DNA from: Thinopyrum elongatum
Taxonomy: Eukaryota; Streptophyta; Magnoliopsida; Poales; Poaceae
Length of the DNA stretch: 64,000 bases
Reading direction: 5' to 3'
Assembly: GCA_011799875.1 (NCBI GenBank)
Contig: CM022301.1
Span: 210,945,888-211,009,887, forward strand
Shown here: positions 23,898 through 34,213 of the stretch, piece after piece
Layout of the letters: each line of letters opens with the position of its first letter
How positions within the stretch are numbered: position 1 is the stretch's first letter
The notes under the pieces: model-generated
The model's input: only the letters and a program-made list of their open reading frames with translations
Told to the model about the DNA's origin: nothing
Database searches by the model: none
Translations under genes and position numbers: made by a program

Positions 23898-23973
23898 TGT
23901 TAGGGAACGTAGTAATTTCAAAATTTTCCTACGCACAAACAGGATCATGGTGATGCATAGCAACGAGAAGGGA
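23898..23973 (-). repeat. Copia LTR 3, truncated to 76 bp
   Basis: The LTR end (tgttagggaacgtagtaattt...) matches LTR 1 and 2 up to agaaggga at 23973, then switches abruptly to Gypsy internal sequence. The junction overlaps a few shared bases (gaag), as in an end-joining deletion. Confidence 0.85.
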
Positions 23974-24582
23974 AGCAAAATTACTCACCAACATGACTCA
24001 CATATAACTATCATCATATCTCAAAACTATTGCAAGGAATCAAGTTTTTAATATCCAATGATCTTCATGAAAGTTTTTATTATATCCCTATTGAATATCT
24101 ATCACTTTGGGACTAGTTTCATATATTACCATTGCTACTAACAAAGCTCTCAAACAAATATAAGTGAAGAACGAGAGCACATATTTCTTCAAAATAATTT
24201 TCATCTCTCAAAATAATATAAGTGAAGCATGAGAGGATATTTCTTTAAAATTTTACTAACACTCAAAATAATCTAAGTGAAGCATGAGAGCATATTTCTT
24301 CAAAAATTAAAGCACCACCGTGCTAAAAAAGATATAAGTGAAGCACTAGAGCAATTCCATAGCTAAATTTTTTTAAGTGAAGCACATAGAGCAATTCTAA
24401 CAAATTATAGCATCATTATGGCTCTCTCAAATAGGTGTGTCCAGCAAGGATAATTGTGACAAACTAAAAAGCAAAACAAGCAAAAACTCATATAATACAA
24501 GACGCTCCAAGCAAAACTCATGATATGTGACGAATAAAAATATAGCTCCAAGTAAAATTACCGATGGTCGTTAGAAGAAAGA

Positions 24583-24612
24583 GGGGATGCCTTTCGGGGC
24601 ATCCCCAAGCTT
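24583..24612. other. Stem-loop overlapping a polypurine-like motif
   Basis: GGGGATGCC (24583-24591) pairs perfectly with GGCATCCCC (24598-24606) across a 6 nt loop. It is followed directly by aagctt, giving AAGCTTGGGGATGC on the minus strand. The same arrangement occurs at 49412, 50144 and 58344. Confidence 0.7.
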
Positions 24613-25319
24613 AGTTGCTTGGTACTCCTTGAATATTACCTTGGGGTGCCATGGTCATCCCCAATCTTAGGCTCTTTTCACTCCTTATTCCTTCATCCAT
24701 CGTGATCTCACCCAAAACTTGAAAACTTCAATCACACAAAACTCAACAAAAACCTTCGTGAGATCCGTTAATATAATAAAGCAAATCACCACTTTAAGTA
24801 CTGTTGCAAACCCATTCATATTTAATTATTGCATTATATCTACTGTATTCTAACTTTACCATGCCTTATACCCCCCGATATAGTCCATAGATCCATCAAA
24901 ATAAGCACACAATGCAACGAAAACTGAATCTGTCAAAAACAGAACAGTCTGTAGTAATCTGGACTTTGACCATACTTGTGTAACTCCAAAAATTCTAAAA
25001 AATTAGGATAACGTAGGCAATTTGTATATAAATCTTGTGTAAAAAATTCAGAATTTTCCGTCACATCTGTGATTTTTTAAAAGTTCTGCTACTGGACGCA
25101 AAAGTTTGTGTTTTTCAACAAGATCAAATCAATTATCACCCAACATGATCCTAAAGGCTTTACTTGGCACAAACACTAATTAAAACATAAAAACACAATC
25201 ATAACAGTAGCATAATTGTGCGAACACTCAAGAACAGAAAGAAAAAGGCAAAAATTAATTTTATTCATTGGGCTGCCTCCCAACAAGCGCTATTGTTTTA
25301 TGCCCTAGCTAGGCATAAT

Positions 25320-25730
25320 GCATAGATTCAAGTATTGTCATCTTTCTTCTTATTTTCCATAGATGTGTTTTTGGTAGGAGGTTTCTAAAATATAACTTGA
25401 AACACATTATCCATAGAAATTTTTGCATTATCAAGTTACCCATTTGCAAATCCCCTTTGATTTCTGGCTACGATCCAAGAATATTGTTGATTAACATCAT
25501 TGAAAACTTGTTGGATCATATCTAAAACAGGAGCTTCATTTTTAAGGTTCTCACCAAAGATGCTATCATTGCCAAGAAAATGTCTTAAAACATAATCACT
25601 ATTGTAAAGAATCTCATCTATCACTGGTTTTTCACGGTTCTTACCATAAAAATCAAAGATCTACCTAGCTTCCCGTACTATGTAATCAAATTCATTCATA
25701 AGAACAAGGGTGGCTAGAAGGGGCAATGTT
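25320..25730 (-). pseudogene. Gypsy-associated ORF remnant
   Basis: The longest open piece is 25436-25624 (62 codons). Similar coding character extends on both sides in the same frame across stops (for example near 25660 and 25390), ending in a K-K-K-D-D-N-T-like tail before 25325. The position corresponds to the end of the gag-protease ORF of the element at 59090. No domain is recognised. Confidence 0.45.
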
Positions 25731-26303
25731 ACTATCCTTTTCCACACTTGTGCTTTAGAGTAACACCATGTTTTCATATAGAGAGTCTCCTATGTTGTCA
25801 CTTTCATATACTAGTGGGAAGTTTTCATTATAGAACTTGGCTTGTATATTCTGATGATGGGCTTCCTCAAACGCCCGAGGTCTTCATGAGCAAGCAAGTT
25901 GGATGAACACCCACTTAGTTTTTAGTTGAGCTTTCATACACTTATATCTCTTAGTTCTTCCATTGCATGGCAATCCCTACTCCTCGCATTGACATCAATT
26001 GATCGGCATCTCCATAGCTCGTTGATTAGCCGCGTGGATGTGAGACTATCTTCCTTTTTTGACTTCCCCTTATTGATCTCTGTCACCGCATTCTATTCCA
26101 CCCATAGTGTTGTGTCCATGGCTCACGCTCATGTATTGCGTGGGGTTGAAAAAGCTAAAGTGCGTTAAAAAGTATGAACCAATTGCTCGGTTTGTCATTG
26201 GGGTAGTTCATGATTAATACTTTGTGTTAGGAAGACCAAGCATGATAAGATTATATGATTTTGTAGGGATAGCGTTCTTTAGCATTTTTATATTGAAAGG
26301 CAT
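25731..26303 (+). mobile_element. Gypsy 3' internal fragment, opposite orientation
   Basis: The region resembles, from memory, the 3' non-coding part of Triticeae Gypsy elements read on the plus strand (aaacgcccgaggtcttcatgagc..., ccatggctcacgctcatg...). It is inverted relative to the fragment on its left and is cut at 26304 by a CACTA-like terminus. Confidence 0.5.
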
Positions 26304-27560
26304 CACCACAAAAAAACACTTCCGTGATGATATGTGTTTGTCACAGCAGTCATGATTTCTGTCATGCATGTACATCCATGACGATTTTATGACAGAATCA
26401 AGATAGTCATACCTATGATGTCGTAGAAGTGTTCCATGACAATACTCAAATTATCATCACGGAAGTGTCCACTTCCATGGCGATAAACGACTCGTCATGG
26501 AAGTGCTTTCGTCACGGGTAACCGACACGTGGCATCCACCATAACGGGTCACCGTTAAGCTATCAGGTCCGGTTTTGGATCTGATAACCCGTTAATAGCC
26601 CAAACCAATGGCGATTTTCCACGTGTAAAATTCTCATTGGCCGAAGGAACCACATGTCAGCTCCGCGCCGCGACAGATGTCAGCCATCCAATGGACAGAA
26701 GGCGCCTATGATACATCGACACATGGCATGGCCCAACAGTGGCCCATTTAGGTTAAAAGGCCGGGCCTATCAAAATAAGCGGTCCGGCCTACTTGTGTCT
26801 GGCCCATTCACAACCATGGCCCATACGAGTTGCGCAAAATCAGCCCGTCAAAGGCCCATTATAGATTTGACACCATTTCGGCCCATCGTCAGTTCCAACC
26901 AGTTAACAACCTGCTACGTCTTTGGGCTAAATTGCGGCCCGAGCTTCTTTCGGCATGTTAGAAGCCCATTATAGAGATGGGCCAATATCCCATCGAGACG
27001 TCTTTCGACCTTTTCTCGGCCCATTCTATAGTTGCGCCAATTTCTAGCCCATTGTGTCTTTTGGCCTGTTAACGGCCTGCACAATAGTTGGGCCTTTGAA
27101 GGTCCCACCTGACTTTGGGTCCATTAGCGGCCCACATTCTCCACGGCACAATTCCAACCCAACCCAACTTTCGGCCTGTTAAAAGCCTATGTTGTACAAT
27201 CGGCCTCTTTTGGCCCGAAACGCTTTAGGCCTCTTAATGGCCCGACGTGGAAATGGGTTGAGACAAAAGTGACGCTTATTTTGGCCTGCTAGAGGCCTTG
27301 GGGCCGTTTACATTACTGCGGCCCAATCGAGCTTTCGGCCTGTTAACAGCCTGGTAAGAGCCCTTGTTACGATGGGCCCACATTCGAGGCCGAAATCCAC
27401 TAATTGTAACGGGCCTAGTTGATTGGGCCATCTGGGCCATTATGAGCCCACATAGATTAGGATCCACTAACTATTAGTTAACCATCCCAATTAAGGCCTG
27501 CTTTGACTACCCATGTTTGTTCATTCGGATGGCGTCCAGGTAATGTTTGGGCGTGTTGGC
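26304..27560. mobile_element. CACTA-like left terminus and subterminal repeats
   Basis: It begins CACCACAAAAAAACACTTCCG at 26304, a CACTA-type end with the fourth base changed to C. Short inverted and direct copies of tcatgacagaa/tccatgacga follow. From 26700 to 27470 there are about 20 copies of a motif based on ggcccatt or ggcctgttaa in both orientations. Such repeats are typical of CACTA subterminal zones. I did not find the matching right terminus in the window. Confidence 0.6.
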
Positions 27561-27829
27561 CCGTGTTTCAATGATAGCATATACAAAGAATTATCCTACT
27601 CTACACTATCCCCTCTAAAAAAACCAACACTATACAATAAAGAGATTAAGGTATAGAAACAAAGAAAAATCCTACACTATACAATAAAGAAATTACAGCA
27701 GATTACATCCAGTGGGCATCATAATTCGCCACCAGTGATAATAAAGCATACACAAACAACAAATTACATACACTGGGTGAATAAAGCTCATACATTATAT
27801 TGACGCGCATCAACAGAACTTACCATTTG
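27561..27829. other. AT-rich stretch downstream of a gene-like exon
   Basis: Contains a repeated actatacaataaagaaatta motif and no reading frame worth naming. It probably lies 3' to the minus-strand exon at 27862-28129. Confidence 0.3.
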
Positions 27830-27861
27830 AACTATAATCTTTTCAGAAAATAGGATTGCCG

Positions 27862-28129
27862 GATTCAGATAGCACAAATATCAGTCTTCAAAATCTCCAA
27901 TTCCTTTGTGGTTACCTCAATGTCTTGTTTCATTTTTTGACTCGTGCATCTGATATCTGCACCTCCAGTCTCAATGTGTTGATTACATGTTGAGACTCAT
28001 ATGCATGTTGTCTTGCCACCTCTAGTTGATGCTCTAGAACATTAGCACAATCCAATTCCAATCCATAATCATTTGGTAACAGCCATTCCGCACTGCTCTG
28101 AGAGCTTTGTGTTGATGTCACTTCATCCT
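27862..28129 (-). pseudogene. Last exon of an unrecognised CACTA-borne gene, frameshifted
   Basis: On the minus strand a splice-acceptor-like aaacatttcag precedes GATGAAGTG. An open frame then runs through N-D-Y-G-L-E-L-D-C and H-Q-L-E-V-A-R-Q-H-A-Y-E-S-Q to a TGA near 27930. The missing base in an A-run there (three-base codons AAA AAA then TGA) looks like a 1 nt deletion, because the +1 frame continues with charged, coiled-coil-like codons to a later stop near 27862. It could be the C-terminus of an En/Spm-type accessory protein, but I do not recognise it firmly. Confidence 0.4.
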
Positions 28130-28139
28130 GAAATGTTTC

Positions 28140-29038
28140 TGTAAGTACACATGACTAGGGCAAAAATATAGTTGCAATAGTGAAGCGAGCAAGACAGACT
28201 ATCTTGTACATGGCAAAACAGGACTAACAATAACGTACACGTCATGAAGCATAAGCATGTGTAATTTTAAAAATTATAAAAATGGTAGTCTGTGTAGCCC
28301 GCGTATAGAAATATCTCTTAGCTCACCAAAGGAGCATGATGTTGGGGCCACATCCAAAACATGGACAGGTCACAAATTTAGACCACGCGCAGCTACTGAA
28401 CATTATATATATCTTGCGTATAAGTACGCAAACAGTTAGCCATTCTGTAGCTCGTATTAACTAGCTGGAATATTGTGTGCCATGTTCCAAAAGAGTCGTA
28501 GGGAGCATAATGAACTGCAGAGGGATTCATACAAACCTACTACAGCAAGCAAAACTATTCAATTATTAGCCTCGTATAAACTAGATTGTGAGCATCATGC
28601 AGTAATAGTTGGATAATAGACCTCAAAAGCTTCACGCACACTTCACCAGAGTAATGAAATGGTAGGGCATTTAATTATGTCAACTCATAGTTATAACCCT
28701 ACATCAGGCATCTTTGTTTGGGCATCTCTTTAACTAAGGACAAATAAAGCAATTGAAAAGAACAATTTAACTATGCCCGAAGCAAACAAGCAATTAAGCT
28801 GTTGAGTTGGCAGCATGCATACATGCACGCCTCAATAACATCCTTGGCCAATCTACATTTGAATCAACTGATGTATCATCTATATAATGGAACAAGTAAT
28901 GTAACATTGTTTCCCCATATGAAGTATCTCGACTAGTATGTAATCAATATCCTAGTAATGATATGGAGGCTAATGATGTGAACATGCGTTTGGTTATGAC
29001 ATCTATGACACCGAGAACTCTACCATAGCAAGAAGGAG
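28140..29038. other. No recognisable gene (possible intron of a CACTA-borne gene)
   Basis: AT-rich sequence without a long open frame, motif or repeat that I can name. It lies between exon-like pieces on the minus strand. Confidence 0.3.
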
Positions 29039-29186
29039 TTTCTCACTGTTCACTAATATATGATGTTTTAGATATTTAAATGTAGACTACATCCATACTG
29101 AAATGAGTGAATAGACACATCAAAATGTGTATATACATCTGATTTACAAAAAAGTTAGAACATCTTATAGTAGTGAGCGGAGGGAG
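29039..29186. mobile_element. Stowaway-type MITE, left end degraded
   Basis: The right end is gtgagcggagggag followed by ta (29187-29188), the usual Stowaway terminus and TA target. The interior (gatgttttagatatttaaatgtagactacat...) has the typical Triticeae Stowaway core. The left end, tctcactgttcacta, has lost the perfect CTCCCTCCG match. Confidence 0.7.
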
Positions 29187-29288
29187 TATTAATCAATGGC
29201 CCAATGACTGGGTTATAGGTGAAGAACCCTATGCAAGCACAATGTCAGACAAATAGGATGTCCTAGTAATTGTAATACAGTGACTTAC

Positions 29289-29393
29289 CATAACTGGTTG
29301 TACAGGCTCAACGATGCTCCTCCTTCTCTTGCAAGACTCCTTCCTAACATCTTGTACATGGAAATCCCGAATCTTTGCTTCATTTCACCCCCT
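29289..29393 (-). pseudogene. Exon-like unit, copy 1 of a duplicated exon
   Basis: On the minus strand an acceptor (ccttgcag) precedes, and a donor (ATG|GTAAGT) follows, a 105 nt segment. In the frame matching copy 2 it reads N-E-A-K-I-R-D-F-H-V-Q-D-V ... K-R-R-R-S, with a TGA near its start. Copy 2 at 31364-31477 has the related N-E-K-V-Q-D-F-L-V-Q-D-V ... K-K-R-R-G-S. The flanking introns are also similar. The product is unknown. Confidence 0.45.
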
Positions 29394-29399
29394 CTGCAA

Positions 29400-30334
29400 G
29401 GTGACACAAACTAGTTACGAGTCTCCTTACATGGAAGATAAATATGTTTACTTTTCAGTCTCTGAACAACACCAAAGCATGAGTTTATAACAAAATGACA
29501 CCACATAATGAAACATGCCACATCTCTTGCACACACTCAAATGAGCATTTACTATGTGTGCGCTATGTAAAAACTGGGCGTACCTTTGAACTGGACCTCC
29601 AAGTACTCTTGGAGAGCCTAGTTTAGTGTACAGGCAAACCTTTATCTCACCTATGAGTTATACAAGCCCCCACTACAGCAGCCCTTAGTGTTTAAATCAT
29701 TGACAAGCTCTATTAGGTCAAGAACAGCAAGTAATCAAAGGAAACAGTTCTAGTATGACTGACTGATACAAACAAGCAATTGAACACATGTGTGAGCAAA
29801 TCTTGCACAACACTGAATTACATATCAAGAAAACAAGCATAGAAGGAGGCTTAAAGACCATCATTTGACTGACCAGATTTAGGAGGCATTTAAACATCAT
29901 CTGCAACATATGAACTAACATAAACATTGCATTTTTCAGATTCTATAATGAAATGCACATGTATTAGGTTATGCCATGTATGATGCCTAAATCTACACTA
30001 TAGCAGGTAGGAGTGATTCATCGTTGCACGCACAATTGAATTGCAGGTTAAGAGCCAGTTCTATTCCACCTTTTGAGAGCTTACTATCAAAATAAGCCAT
30101 AAAAGATGTAAAGTACTCGTTTTTGAGTTATGGTCTTGGGCTTAACTTATTTCCACCACCCATTCCTTCATAATTTGAAAAAGCTTGGGGGGCTGCTTCC
30201 CGTAGAAGCTCACTTAAAATTGAAGTGAAGGGGAATAGTGAAATGACTCTGTTGTCTACCTATATTACACTCAAAATGCCATTGCTCACGCCCGCGTCAC
30301 ACTTGACCCCCAAGTAAAAACAAACACGCAAGCG
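29400..30334. other. No recognisable gene
   Basis: Intron-like or intergenic sequence. 29400-29680 is related to 31480-31680 as the flank of the duplicated exon. Nothing else could be supported. Confidence 0.3.
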
Positions 30335-30680
30335 TTATTGCCCTGCCCACTCACATCTCCTCTCCCCTTTCCCTGTACCTCGATCCCCTACCTGCAGTGC
30401 TAGGGTTCCTCCAGCGAACCGCCGGCACAGGTACCATCTGGCCTGCTCCTCGATGATGCTCTGTCCAGCTAGGCTACATGGCCGATGGGTAGGGCCCCAT
30501 CTCCCTGGCTGCTCATCCCTCTGGTGTCGTCCCTCACTCTCATGGTCTCCAGCAGCTGCTTCACTTTGGTTCATCCAACGCTCTACTCCGGCGGTCACTG
30601 CACAACTACGCCTGACGCCCCACTCTAGTAGAAGGCACCTCATTCCCCCTCCCTCCTCCTAGGTCGTGGCCTTGAGGTGC
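30335..30680. other. GC-rich open segment of unknown nature
   Basis: A GC-rich island inside AT-rich sequence is open for 102 codons on the minus strand (30335-30643) and for 69 on the plus strand. Neither product is recognised. It could be a first exon with promoter of a minus-strand gene, but this is not established. Confidence 0.25.
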
Positions 30681-30754
30681 TGTTGCGGGATGAGCTCATC
30701 CAACATGGTGAGGATCTGCTCTGATTTTTTTGCCAAAATTTCATTCTGATCTGC

Positions 30755-30990
30755 TATATGATGAATTGCTATGAGCTGTTGCTGCTGCTATATGATGAAT
30801 TGCTATGAGTTGCTGCTATTGTATGATGAATTGGTATGAGCTGATGCTGCTATATGATGCTTTCAGGTGGTGCTCCTATATGATAATAACCAGCCACTTG
30901 GACCATGGAATTTTGATTAATAATGGTTCTTCATTTAAATTTAGGCAATGGGTTCTTCATTTAAATTTAGGCAATGGGCTCTGTTTGGAA
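30755..30990. repeat. Short tandem duplications
   Basis: An imperfect ~33 bp unit (gctatatgatgaattgctat type) repeats three times in 30755-30865. A 27 bp unit (ggttcttcatttaaatttag) is duplicated back to back at 30932-30985. Confidence 0.65.
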
Positions 30991-31363
30991 GACATTGACC
31001 AAAGTAGATTGTGCCACGTAGATGGTATCTATGTATTTGCATTTTGAACAAATAATGATGGCATGTTTTCCTATCATATTAATTACTGCAATGGTTTCAA
31101 TTCATGATGTTTGCAAGTCAAATTAATTTTCATATGGGCAGCAAAATAAGAAAATATAATGCAATCTAGACTTTTCACTGATCATACCACATATAAGCTC
31201 AAAAAGCAAGCAATGAAAAGAACTGGTTGGCTTATTATCTGGAGCTTATATTCAAAGGAGCTTATTTTCTTAGGATAACTCGAAATAACTGTCCCTAAGA
31301 ACCATGGCCAACAGCATTGGCATACAAATAACATGTCACGATGATTGCAATGGAGTGACCTAC

Positions 31364-31477
31364 CATACCACGATATATAGGCTCACCGCTACCCCTCCTT
31401 TTTTTGCGATGTTCCATGAAAATGCCACATACATCTTGTACTAAGAAATCTTGTACTTTTTCATTGCGGCACCCCAT
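31364..31477 (-). pseudogene. Exon-like unit, copy 2 of a duplicated exon
   Basis: A 114 nt segment lies between acceptor caacttgcag and donor ATG|GTAGGT on the minus strand. It is open throughout in the frame C-R-N-E-K-V-Q-D-F-L-V-Q-D-V. It is similar to 29289-29393, and the likeness continues about 200 bp into the upstream intron. The product is unrecognised. Confidence 0.45.
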
Positions 31478-31831
31478 CTGCAAGTTGACACGGCTAATTT
31501 GAGATATCTCTACATGATAATACATTGCATATCTCTTGCACATATTTAAACCACCAATTAACGATTGTGTGCGTCGCATAAACTAGCCATGACTCGGTGT
31601 ACTGGACTTGCAGACACTCTAAGGGAGCCTAATTTAGTGCACTGGAATTCCTTCATGCCACCTATGATTTTTTGTAATGTATGACGTCTACATCTCTAAT
31701 TTACAGCCAGTAGTGGAAATCATAGGCTGCACAAAGGGATTACTGTTCGAAAATCCTAGCAAAGCATGCTGGCAGGCACACAACAATACAAGAGAGAGAG
31801 ACGCACTTACAAGATCATAGCAATGCCTCAG

Positions 31832-32085
31832 TCCAAGATTTTAGTTGGCCAAGGTGTTAGATATAGAAGAAACATCATCCTTGTAGCTCTTGCCAGCTCC
31901 ATAACATGTAACAGTGACCTGTTAGTATATTTGAAGTACATCTGGCAGGTGATGTTGGATGGGTTTAAAGGTGACAAGTACCTAGGCCGCGGCGGGTACT
32001 TGGCATCGTGCCAGACGATGGGAATCAGGTTAGAAACGTCTAGGGTGATGACGCTGCGCTGGCTATCAGGGTCCGGTAAGGAGAT
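31832..32085 (-). other. Coding-like open segment, unrecognised
   Basis: An acceptor-like cctag sits at 32086-32090 on the minus strand. About 84 open codons follow (S-N-L-I-P-I-V-W-H-D-A-K-Y and P-R-Y-L-S-P-L-N-P-S) before a stop near 31832. Composition and codon usage look coding. No family is recognised. It may belong to the same broken gene as the exon copies nearby. Confidence 0.3.
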
Positions 32086-32096
32086 CTAGGACCGTG

Positions 32097-32580
32097 GATG
32101 AGGGTGTTTGTGAAGCGGCTCCGGTAGGGTGTACTATGGTGTGGACGAAGTGGACCTGAGGCCGTGGACGAGGGCGTCGGTGAAGCTGCTCCGGTGGTTG
32201 GGTTGAGGATGGTGTCGATGATGCGGATCTGCGACCATCGACGAGGGTGTCGGTGAAGCTACTCTGGTGGTTGGGTTGAGGATGGTGTCGACGATGCGGA
32301 TCTGTGGCCATGGACGAGGGTGTCAGAAGTTGCTCCGGTAGGTTGGACAAGGGTGTGGACGAAGCGGATCTAAAGCCGTGGACTTGGGAGTTGGCAAAGT
32401 GGCTCCGGTAGGGTTGAGAATGGTATCGATGAAGCTGCTCCGGTAGGGTTGAGGATGGTGTTCGGGAAGTGGCTCCGGTAGGGTTGAGGACGGTGTTGAC
32501 GAAGCGGATCAGAGGCTGTTTACGGGGGCATAGGTGGGGCGGCTCCGGGGGTGTGGACGAAGAGGCTCCGGTGCGATGTA
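32097..32580. repeat. Degenerate GC-rich minisatellite
   Basis: Irregular repeats are built on gctccggtagggttgaggatggtgt and gacgaagcggatct. One ~75 bp pair is clear at about 32165-32315. On the minus strand it is open for 197 codons (32066-32659) as an artefact of repetition (L-P-E-Q-L-H recurring), so I do not call it a gene. Confidence 0.6.
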
Positions 32581-32599
32581 TGAAGGAGCCGCTATAGAT

Positions 32600-33830
32600 G
32601 CGCTGCGGTTGACAAGAGCACCGGTGAAGCAGATTCGGCACAGTGGACATGGCCGGCACTGAATGGGTTGTGGTACAATGGTGGATGAGCAGTCTACTGT
32701 TTCTAGGGGAGGTGGGAGGGGTAGATGTGGCAGCAGAAGCAGACCCAGCGAGGTGGACGACACCGACAGTGAATGGGCTCTGCTACACCGGTGGATGAGC
32801 AGTCTAGGGTGTCGGGAGGGAAGGAGTAGAATGGCCGATGAAGTACGGTTCGCGTGATGTAAGATGCTCTGGTGCTGTGGAGTAGTCGTTTTTGCGGGAG
32901 GAGAGGGGAAATGGGTGTGCCGTGTGGTGGGGGGAACCGGAAGTTACCAAAGCAACCCCGACCTATTATGTAAATGAGTGCCGTATTGTTCTCCTTGCAC
33001 CAAGGACAAAAGGCAAATTTCGATGCTACAGACTTGGTCGCGGAAATTTTAGAAGGAGGCGGGAGATTTTGCCGCCTGATCATTCGTATCTAATTCAACT
33101 AATTTTGGACAGTGCTAGTGGGAAGCCAGTCATGCGAGACTGTGTACACATGGCACACATGAGCACTTAATAACTGGTATGAAGTCCACCCGAGAAAAAA
33201 AAGGCAATAACTCCGGATGATGCACTGATAACTTGATACGATCACACGGGCGCGGCTGATCGTACGGGTGTAGAGGCGCGTTCATAAAAAATGGATCAAA
33301 CGCTCAACCTATGTATTGCTCGTGTAAATATATAATTTAGTGTCATTGGTTATTTATTTTAAACACAATGCATTGACGTGTTAATTTTAGTTATATTGCA
33401 TAGTAACAAATCGATAATATAGATGCGCAAAAGAAATGGATATTATAGTCCCCTACTTAAAAGTGTTACTTCATATGATTACATGGCCTCCATTTCATAA
33501 ATTGCAGTACCCGTTGAATTCATATATGAATATTACGTATATTACTTCATAATAGAACCTTAAATCGTTCAAAACTAATGAATTTGAATGCAACACTAAT
33601 AATGGTGCATGTACATGATAACTACAGTGATTGTTTGAAGAAATAAAATATCACTATAACTTTGGCATGCACAATTGAAATAGGCTTTTTGAGAAAAAAA
33701 AACTTGTGCAATATGTTAGTGTCCAATCTTTATAGCGTTGTATCAGTATTGTATCTTTGGCCACAGTATGAAGTACATATTGATTATGTTCAAGTGGGTC
33801 ACGTCCTCGACCGTTAGATAGTGATGCATG
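32600..33830. other. No recognisable gene
   Basis: GC-rich to about 33080, with a short duplicated piece (tggatgagcagtctac... at 32683 and tggatgagcagtctag at 32791). It then becomes AT-rich. No convincing CACTA right terminus, gene or structured element was seen. Confidence 0.3.
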
Positions 33831-33973
33831 AATGAATTGTGCAATCTCTCTCACACACATAAAAATCTCCTTTGACCGTGGGCATCTCTGTCACACACAC
33901 GCACTTCGTCTATTCCCTCCGTCAAGGTTAGAATTTGTCTTTCTATCTCATCCTACAAGTCTCTCACACAAAA

Positions 33974-33995
33974 CTCTCTCTCTCTCTCTCTCTCT
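33974..33995. repeat. (TC)n microsatellite
   Basis: Uninterrupted ct repeat, about 11 units, in a CT/CA-rich tract (33840-34600). Confidence 0.85.
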
Positions 33996-34168
33996 GTCGA
34001 ACACGCCGACCCCTTTAATTCCGCCCACCCACCATCACTCATGTCTCGAATAATAACTATGTCTCACACACATATACGTAAGGTTAACTCGAGTCTCGGA
34101 ACCATATGAATCCATACAATGGGATTCCAGCAGAGCACCTTTTGTTTTGAGATTTTGAGAAGAGTCCG

Positions 34169-34212
<44 letters not shown>

Positions 34213-34213
34213 T
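34169..34213. repeat. (CA)n microsatellite
   Basis: About 20 ca units with one a/a interruption at 34200-34202. Shorter ca runs recur at 34470-34485 and 34571-34584, in a region where the motif ctcgctagttgcgtctctgtgcctcgc also recurs in variant form (34484 and 34585). Confidence 0.85.

Larger units (their letters stand above)
9104..23973 (-). mobile_element. Tandem Copia array (BARE/WIS/Angela type), LTR-INT-LTR-INT-LTR
   Basis: Three LTRs (9104-10829, 16057-17774, 23898-23973 truncated) alternate with two internal regions on the minus strand. The middle LTR is shared: a polypurine tract abuts its right side and a primer-binding site its left side. The repeat period is 6946-6953 bp. After subtracting an 895 bp insertion (solo LTR plus TSD), the second internal region stays in register with the first. 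The left edge is flanked by cggca (9099-9103), the expected TSD. The right TSD is lost because the third LTR is cut after 76 bp. LTR length and end sequences match the Angela/WIS/BARE group as I know it. Confidence 0.9.
23974..25730 (-). mobile_element. Gypsy internal fragment (non-coding 3' part plus ORF remnant)
   Basis: The sequence is collinear with the internal region of the complete Gypsy at about 57770-59115. It shares the aattactca...caacatgactcac start, the hairpin with catccccaagctt (24583-24612), the cagaatctgtcaaaaacagaacagtctgta stretch, and gcctcccaacaagcgctat. No LTR remains, so it is a truncated fragment. Confidence 0.75.

Noticed and set aside
32066..32659. A 197-residue protein
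   Set aside because: The open frame is a by-product of repeats, and no start context or domain is seen.
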